This document shows positions 58,323-64,000 of a DNA stretch of 64,000 bases, in pieces (positions within the stretch are counted from its first letter, which is position 1; every line of letters starts with the position of its first letter). The notes under the pieces are model-generated. The model was not told the DNA's origin, did not search any database, and saw only the letters and a program-made list of their open reading frames with translations. The stretch is from NCBI GenBank assembly GCA_012845835.1, contig JABAKD010000010.1, forward strand, positions 10,172,311 to 10,236,310. Reading direction: 5' to 3'. The DNA comes from Undaria pinnatifida. Its lineage: Eukaryota; Sar; Phaeophyceae; Laminariales; Alariaceae. The translations under genes and the position numbers were made by a program.

Positions 58323-58851
58323 TGTGACGATAGGACCTAGCGTGGTCGCGGAGGCTGGTGCTGGCAGCAATTAACCTAACAGAAGGAGCGTGCAAGATGC
58401 ACAAGGCAGAACTGTATTGATGTTTTAACGGCCGCTTTCGGCCAATGAAAGGAACACTTGAGAACAATGGACTGCTGCGTCCAGAGTTCAGGGGACACCG
58501 AAAACTGACGAGAAAGAAGAAAAGGATGAGAGAAGAGTGAGGAGTGAATGGGGTGGGGCCACCCGCATCATCCGTCTTTGCGTCCAGAGCACTACTTCTT
58601 CCAGAAGCCTCTGACTTCGTGAACTCGACTACCTCGTTCGATACGATCTTCTCGAATTATTGCAGCAGTCGATGAACAGGTGGTAATCCCGCCGCTTTTC
58701 TAGAACATTTCTTCCAAGAAAGTTCCGGTTCAGTTGTAACGCTCATACGTTACTTTCTTGTTCTGCTAAGACTACGAGCATAGCAATGAACCAATCAATG
58801 CTACTGAACGTTGCCGTGATAGGTGGTAGTCTGCAACATTTATCCTCAACA
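58323..58851 (-). repeat. 5' LTR of the copia element
   Basis: 529 bp. Longer than its partner by a short insertion near 58475 (gcgtccagagttca). Confidence 0.92.
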
Positions 58852-59655
58852 GGGTGGGGAGTCAAAGGTCACCACGAGACAGGTGTCGCAGGGAACGGCG
58901 GGACGGGGGGGTGGGGCACTTTTCCGAACGGCACGGCACCAGCAGAAGCTAGATAATCTTCCTGAGCGTTGAGTAGAGGGTCCAGAAGTGCGACGTGACC
59001 CGGTGCATTCCTCAACGAGCACCCGAGGCGACGCTGCGATGCGGCGTGCGAGGTCTGTTTTTTGACGCGCTCCAACGAAGGTATCGTTGGCGATACGTGT
59101 GCCATGTGGAAACGGGCGTCAAGTGCTACACACGTCTGGTGTGGTGGACACTATATCGTGAGGGGCGTGACACCGGTACTACCCCGCTGCCCAGCAACCG
59201 GATGGGAGCTGGTTTCAAAGCCGGCGAAAATTCGTCCAAGAAAAGTTAGAGGGGCTACCTACCGTAGAACGACTCCGAGCGGACACCTGTCGACGCCGCA
59301 CTTGTTCCTGCGGGTACGGTGGGGTCGTGACATGTTCCACCGGCCACACTTCACTCGTCGATCGACTTCATGACGAGGCGAAAGGGTTCGCGTTAATCGA
59401 GAACGGTGACAAAGTCCTCCTGCCCCCCCCGTGTCCGACTGCGTGCACCAGGCGAGGAGATACAAGGCCAAAGAGTGCTGCCCAAGAAGCTTCGGAGGAA
59501 GCCAAGCACGATTGTGCGTCGTCAGAGCGTGCCACTGCTGGGGAGGGGTTGAAAATCGCATCACGTGCCCTCATGGTGGAGTCGCGATCGCCCGAAGGAA
59601 ATGGCCCACCCTGGAGGCCAAATTCTCGCCCGAATTCCTTCATTGCGGAAGTTAA
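58852..59655. other. Unassigned, probably part of the adjacent RT element
   Basis: Several open frames of 80-130 codons, none recognised. It leads into the RT relic and may be its upstream region. Confidence 0.4.
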
Positions 59656-60421
59656 CCACCTACATGCCGGCGCTCACATAGTTCGTAGCCACACGCTATA
59701 CACGGTGAGAGACCAGATGGTGAATTATTTTGGATGAACTCGGGAGAGCGCCGGACGATCGCTTGGTCCAGAGGGGTGCAGCAGGGGAGCTCCATGGGGC
59801 TGGCGATGCTCTGTTTGTCGATGCGACCAGAACTGCGGCGTTTCCGCACGACACGGGGTTCAAGGAGGGAAGAAGTCGAAGCCTTCACCTACGTGGACGA
59901 CATCACCCACGGCCCTATGGACATCACGGTAAGCACGATCAAAGCTACGCCCTTCCGATCGACGCGAGCTTGACACAATCGGCATCATCGCCAACCCCGC
60001 CGAAACCGTGGCACTACCTCCGAACGGGAATGTTATGACGGCGAAAGGGGCTTCGCTCGTAGCAAGTGCACAAGTCTAAACTGCGGAAAGAGAGAGTGGC
60101 GATGGACGTTGGGCGTCCTTTCTCAGTAACGAAGAGCATCTACGTGGTAGAACGCGCGGTGGGATCAGTATGGGACGAAGGCGTGAATTTCCTGCCGCGT
60201 TTCTTGGCAGGCATGCCAGACACATCCGCAATCATTCCCAGCGATTCCTCGGGCAGAGAACCAGCTACCTCGAGCGCGTCACGGGCACGGGTACGCCTCT
60301 CGACGCATGCGAGAGGGTCGACAACGCGGCGCGGTGGGCTTACTATAACACATCCTCGAACTACCGCGTGCCACAGAAGCACAATCGTTCTTCCGGAAGG
60401 GATGTTCGGGTGATCGACTGA
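59656..60421 (+). pseudogene. Non-LTR-type reverse transcriptase relic
   Basis: SRGVQQGSSMGLAMLCLSMRP followed by EAFTYVDDI: the GxxQG...P and YxDD motifs of RT in correct order and spacing. After shifts come VERAVGSVWDEG, FLAGMPDTSA and GQRTSYLERVTGTGTPLDAC. At least three frames are used. No endonuclease or LTR seen. Confidence 0.65.
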
Positions 60422-60489
60422 CGTTGGGGTTCTACCAGCAGGTACTGGCGCGTCCGTGGCACAGGGGCTGTAGGGCTGGGATTGTCATC

Positions 60490-60735
60490 CGGACGCGTGT
60501 TATCGTAGAGGTGGCACTTTTTCACAACAACAAAAATTGTTTTCTGAATGACGGGCCTCCTTAACTGGAACTCCTCGGGACGTCATTCGTTTTTTTTGTT
60601 CAATGTTTACGTTTTTTTACACCTAGGGCCATGGGCTTGGTCATCGGGTTGTTACTTTCAGAATAATCCAATAATGAGTAAGGTTTTGGGTGGGTATAGA
60701 GCTCCTTTCGTGAATAGTCTCAGAAGCAAATGATA
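60490..60735 (-). repeat. R1-family fragment, inverted
   Basis: gttatcgtagaggtggcact and cctagggccatgggcttggt match the 3' half of R1 in reverse. Confidence 0.65.
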
Positions 60736-61204
60736 CGCCTTGTACCGTACTATTAGCAGCATGTGCCGTTGGCTGTTAGTAAATAGGTAGCCTCCGCCTC
60801 ATTGTCGTGATCAACGTTCAGTGGCAACGGACATCCCGACAGGAGGGCAAGCCCCTCCTGGAGCCACCGCCTGCCACCGGGCGCAGCTAAGGACCTCCTT
60901 CAAGTCGTTCCTGCGTCGGAGTCGGTGGTACATGGGCCGAGGAATTTCGGGCATTGAGGAGTACTGGTATATGGCGCCAAACGTGTCCCTTCTGTAGCGC
61001 AGTAGGCCTAAACACATGAGACGCAAGAATGCGTCCCCGACCTGGAACGAGGGTGAACCGGCCCCGGTTTCTGCTTCACGCGAACGATGTCTCGCACTCT
61101 GCAACGGCTTGGGATATTCATCACCAAGCGGAAAATGGGAAGCTTTCCCCGCGAATAGAAGACAAGAAAGCCACGTGTTACGTATTTTGTGTTACCAGGT
61201 ATAC
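60736..61204. other. No gene seen
   Basis: No element or coding signature recognised. Confidence 0.45.
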
Positions 61205-61385
61205 CCCCACTTCGTTCCGAGCAGCGTATCGAGCAATTTAATGGTCACGGTAGCGGGAGGGCGCTATACCCACTTTTTGCGTTCCGAGCAGGGTATCAAA
61301 CACTTCGATGACTGCACCGTAGGAGCGATGTTATACACTCACGTCTTCATTCTGAGCAATGTATCAAAGCAATTCGATGGGGCCA
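61205..61385. repeat. Degenerate tandem repeat, three units of 65-75 bp
   Basis: Units contain ttccgagcagcgtatcgagc, ttccgagcagggtatcaaac and ttctgagcaatgtatcaaag. Confidence 0.75.
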
Positions 61386-61894
61386 CACGGTATAGGGGGA
61401 GGGAGTTCCGCGACACAAGTTGATCCTACTCGGCGTCACCCACGTCGACAGGCAAGCGCGGCTATACCTGCATTGAGGCCGCGCTGATCGCGGCGGACAT
61501 TGAAGCCGCACTGATTGCGGCGGGTCCACTTATTCGATTGCTTCCGGGGTGCAAAAGCTGGTCGTGATGGATCAGATTCCGCTGCTTCCGAGGCGTGGGC
61601 AAGCGCCAAAACCAACGATCGACCGGGAACAAGCTTCTGTCGACGAGCGAGGCCAAGTGCTATTACTAGTACTGGTAACCTTCTTTGCGGCGGATTTATT
61701 TTGGTGCCTCGGGTTATAGTAACCTTATTAATGGAGCATCATCTTCATCGACTGGCTGGCAGCGGTCTTTGTGGGGCGTAGGGGACATGGAGGATCCATG
61801 GCGGGGAAAAGAGAGGTGATGGAGCGCCTGCTGCAGTTCGGCTCAATCGCTCAGACGCGAGAAAGCAAGCGCGCGGGGGAGGGGGGGGGGGGGT
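61386..61894. other. No gene seen; 27-bp tandem pair
   Basis: cattgaggccgcgctgatcg and cattgaagccgcactgattg form a 27-bp pair at 61472-61525. Nothing else supported. Confidence 0.5.
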
Positions 61895-62145
61895 GCTCAG
61901 TTTGTGCATGGCCGTACGTAGTCGTATGTATGACCATAGACCCTCGCATCCCTGCTATGCCGGGACGGAGCACGTCGGGTTGTCACCAACCAGGCCGACG
62001 AGGCGGGGGGGGGAGGGGGGGGAAGGTACTCATTTCATGCATGGGCGTAGTCGTATGACTATAGATCCTCGCATCAAGCGCTACGATGCCGGGGCGGGGC
62101 ACATACATCGGGTTTTCACCGATCAGGCAGACATCGCGTGCACCA
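61895..62145 (+). repeat. Two R3-family fragments in tandem
   Basis: 61895-62000 and 62040-62145 both preceded by G runs. Shared words: cggagcacgtcgggttgtca / cggggcacatacatcgggtt. Confidence 0.75.
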
Positions 62146-63172
62146 AAGCGAAACGGGAGAGGGTGGTACAGATTCACAGTTTTTTTCTTTTCTTTTCTTT
62201 TATCCTCCGGCGGATGGGGAAAAATAAAGCTTCAGCTCGCCACACTTCCACGTATTTTCATACGCGTCGTGTGTCGATTTAACTCAGTTGTTTTCGCAGC
62301 CCAACGCTAGCTGGCGCACCCTTCGGATCCCGTTGTAGGTATAGCGTAAGCTGTCTTCCTTGGCGTGGGGATGGCACCTGGATGCGGCTTGGTATTCGAG
62401 GATGAAGGAGGGGGTGACATCCCGCATCCTTAGTATGGGGGTGGGGGCTGGATGCGGCTTACGAGTACTCGAGGATCAGAGGATACACGAGCGCGTGAAG
62501 TACGAGAGAATTTTGGAGTAAAGCTAGGAGGAGCAGGTCGAAAATTTGCCGGAACTTTGTACAATATGGGCCTCCTTTTGGTTGGTTTTCCCAGGTTTGT
62601 TTTCCCAGTTTCTTTTTTTTCTTTTCCTTTTTCCCCGGGCAGGTGTTTTGTGAACGATCGAAGCTGCTTTAACGCCTCTACAACTGGAAACCCGTTTTGG
62701 GGACAGATTTAGTTGGGTTAAGCACACGGAGGGATTTTTGAGCTCTAAAAAAGGGGTTACGTCCATGGTGCACATTATCGGATGGCAAACATGGCAAAAA
62801 CGAATGCATTCTGTTATCAAGGGGTTATTCTGTTTTCAAGGGGTTGCGCGGGAGAAAGACTCTACAACTGACAAAAAACAACGCATCAATCAATTGAATG
62901 CATACGATAACCCCATCGTCGTGGTATGTTTATCACAAGAGTTGAGAGCTTTTTAGGTCTCAAGACTGTACGAGATATGTTCTCACTCAACATCTTGGCC
63001 TTGTTATCACATTATTGTTGAAAAGCTTGCACCGTCCGTTGGTTGGTTCGTCGTTTCTGCCCGACTACACCCCAGCAACACTTATCTATGATACTACCAC
63101 CAGGCATACAGTGCCGGTCCCTTTATAGTGCCGGTTTCCTTCTATAGTGCCCGTTGCCCGCTATAGTGCTCG
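62146..63172. other. No gene seen
   Basis: A 60-bp direct repeat with gctggatgcggctt occurs at 62370-62470. A three-fold ctatagtgc(c)cgtt motif lies at 63123-63170, immediately before the miniature LTR element. Confidence 0.5.
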
Positions 63173-63556
63173 TGTCAAGGTATTAGTGGGGCGTTAGTCC
63201 GTTTGACCACTTGCAAAAGGTTCACCAATAGCTTACCCAAACTAACCCCTATAACACTCTCCCCCCCTGAAACGGCGGGATAGCAGGTCGCCCGGATATA
63301 CGGGCGGACCTGTCAACGTCCAAGCGGTTTCATTTCCTGGGTATACCGGGGAGAGAATTTTTCAAGTTTGACATGGGAAAATCTGAAAAGGTTTATTATT
63401 ATTGTGGATGGTGCGATTTGAACCCACGTCCCCAAAAACCCATGGTCTGTCAACGACGCCATTGTATTAAGGTATTGGTGGGGTATTAGTCTGTTTGACA
63501 ACTTGCAAAAGGTTAACCGATAACTTGCCCAAACTAAAGCCTTATTATATATATCA
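63173..63556 (-). mobile_element. TRIM-like element, family 1 copy C
   Basis: 384 bp. LTRs 63173-63256 and 63463-63556, target duplication ctcg (63169-63172, 63557-63560). The right LTR has a degraded end (ttatatatatca). Purine tract and primer-site candidate (gtcaacgacgcca) are positioned as in copies A and B. Confidence 0.82.
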
Positions 63557-63799
63557 CTCGTGAAAATGCTGTTCCTTGCAAAAAAAGGGAAAGTCAGAGG
63601 TGGCAGTGTGCGTAGTAGTGCTGGTTGCCTCTTATAAATAGTGTCTGTTTCCACTACATGTACAGTGCACCTACCGGCACCATAGCGGCAACCGGCAGTA
63701 CTTATACGGACCGTTGGGGTATGAATACCCAGCGATCCTTGCAATTCCGCGCGCAGTGATATACTATAGTATATGAAAATAAAAATGCCCTCCTCCATC

Positions 63800-63905
63800 C
63801 AACTGTGAGATCGAAGATTTCGTCGAAACTCATTTATTTTTGCAAGTTGTATGTGATACTCCGATCGCGCGCATTGCTGGGTGTGTGTCCATCAAGTGTG
63901 CACCC
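63800..63905 (-). repeat. MSFDEIF repeat family, inverted copy
   Basis: Minus strand: cacacccagcaatgcgcgcg, gatcggagtatcacatac, then ATG reading MSFDEIFDLTV at 63832. Truncated upstream relative to the 12-kb and 48-kb copies. The final 95 bp of the window hold nothing recognisable. Confidence 0.75.
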
Positions 63906-64000
63906 GTTTCTCTTAGAGGTGTCGTGGTAGAGAAAACCGGCCAGGAGCCAGGAGACAGACAGACGGCAGGCACATCGCAGCGCTGAAAAGGAGAGACGTA

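Larger units (their letters stand above)
54148..58851 (-). mobile_element. Ty1/copia LTR retrotransposon, defective
   Basis: 4.7 kb on the minus strand with LTRs 58323-58851 (5') and 54148-54665 (3'). Plus-strand ends are TGTGA and CCTCAACA. Order: tRNA-iMet-like primer site, gag, protease, integrase N-terminal half, RNase H trace, purine tract. Most of integrase and all recognisable RT are missing between 55302 and about 54970. No clean target duplication was found. Confidence 0.88.

Noticed and set aside
54143-58856. A 5-bp target duplication for the copia element
   Set aside because: Flanks gcgta and gggtg do not match; no duplication claimed.

Overview
This window is eukaryotic nuclear DNA, probably from a brown alga (Phaeophyceae) or a close stramenopile relative. 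The grounds are intron-rich protein genes with GT-AG splice sites, PT/PA-rich secreted protein sequence typical of stramenopiles, short TTAGGG-type telomeric tracts, many CAG and other microsatellites, and decayed copia and gypsy elements. The assignment to brown algae is inference from style and not proven. No operons or bacterial signals are present.

Region 1 (1-23.3 kb) holds the two host protein genes I can support. They are divergent. On the minus strand, starting at 3057 and leaving the window at position 1, is a secreted Ala/Pro/Thr-rich protein with an 18-bp minisatellite in its coding exon. On the plus strand, starting at 3891 and ending at 23277, is a four-exon homologue of ZGPAT (CCCH zinc finger, Tudor-like and G-patch protein). 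All three of its introns are phase 0. Its first intron is about 15.3 kb and is filled with repeats: a miniature LTR element, a 930-bp tandem duplication that carries a possible minus-strand exon, tRNA-derived SINEs, a telomeric-repeat insertion and several satellites.

Region 2 (23.3-40.6 kb) is nested mobile DNA. It contains a copia gag relic with a 190-bp-arm palindrome, a 3.1-kb LTR element without recognisable pol inserted into a tRNA-derived SINE, and a SINE cluster. It then holds two decayed Ty3/gypsy elements in tandem. The first gypsy carries a hAT-type MITE (8-bp target duplication) in its reverse transcriptase and a 416-bp miniature LTR element (4-bp target duplication) in its RNase H.

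Region 3 (40.6-54 kb) has no recognisable protein gene. It holds tandem arrays, dispersed repeat families, a short mariner/Stowaway-like MITE, a solo miniature LTR and one good tRNA-Pro(UGG) gene at 48385-48457.

Region 4 (54.1-64 kb) has a 4.7-kb Ty1/copia element with both LTRs, damaged protease and integrase active sites and most of RT missing, followed by a non-LTR-type RT relic and more dispersed repeats. It ends with a third complete miniature LTR element.

The most unusual content is the set of miniature LTR (TRIM-like) elements. Two families, one with three full copies plus a solo LTR and the other with one copy, share a TGGCGTCG primer-site-like motif, purine tracts and 4-bp target duplications.
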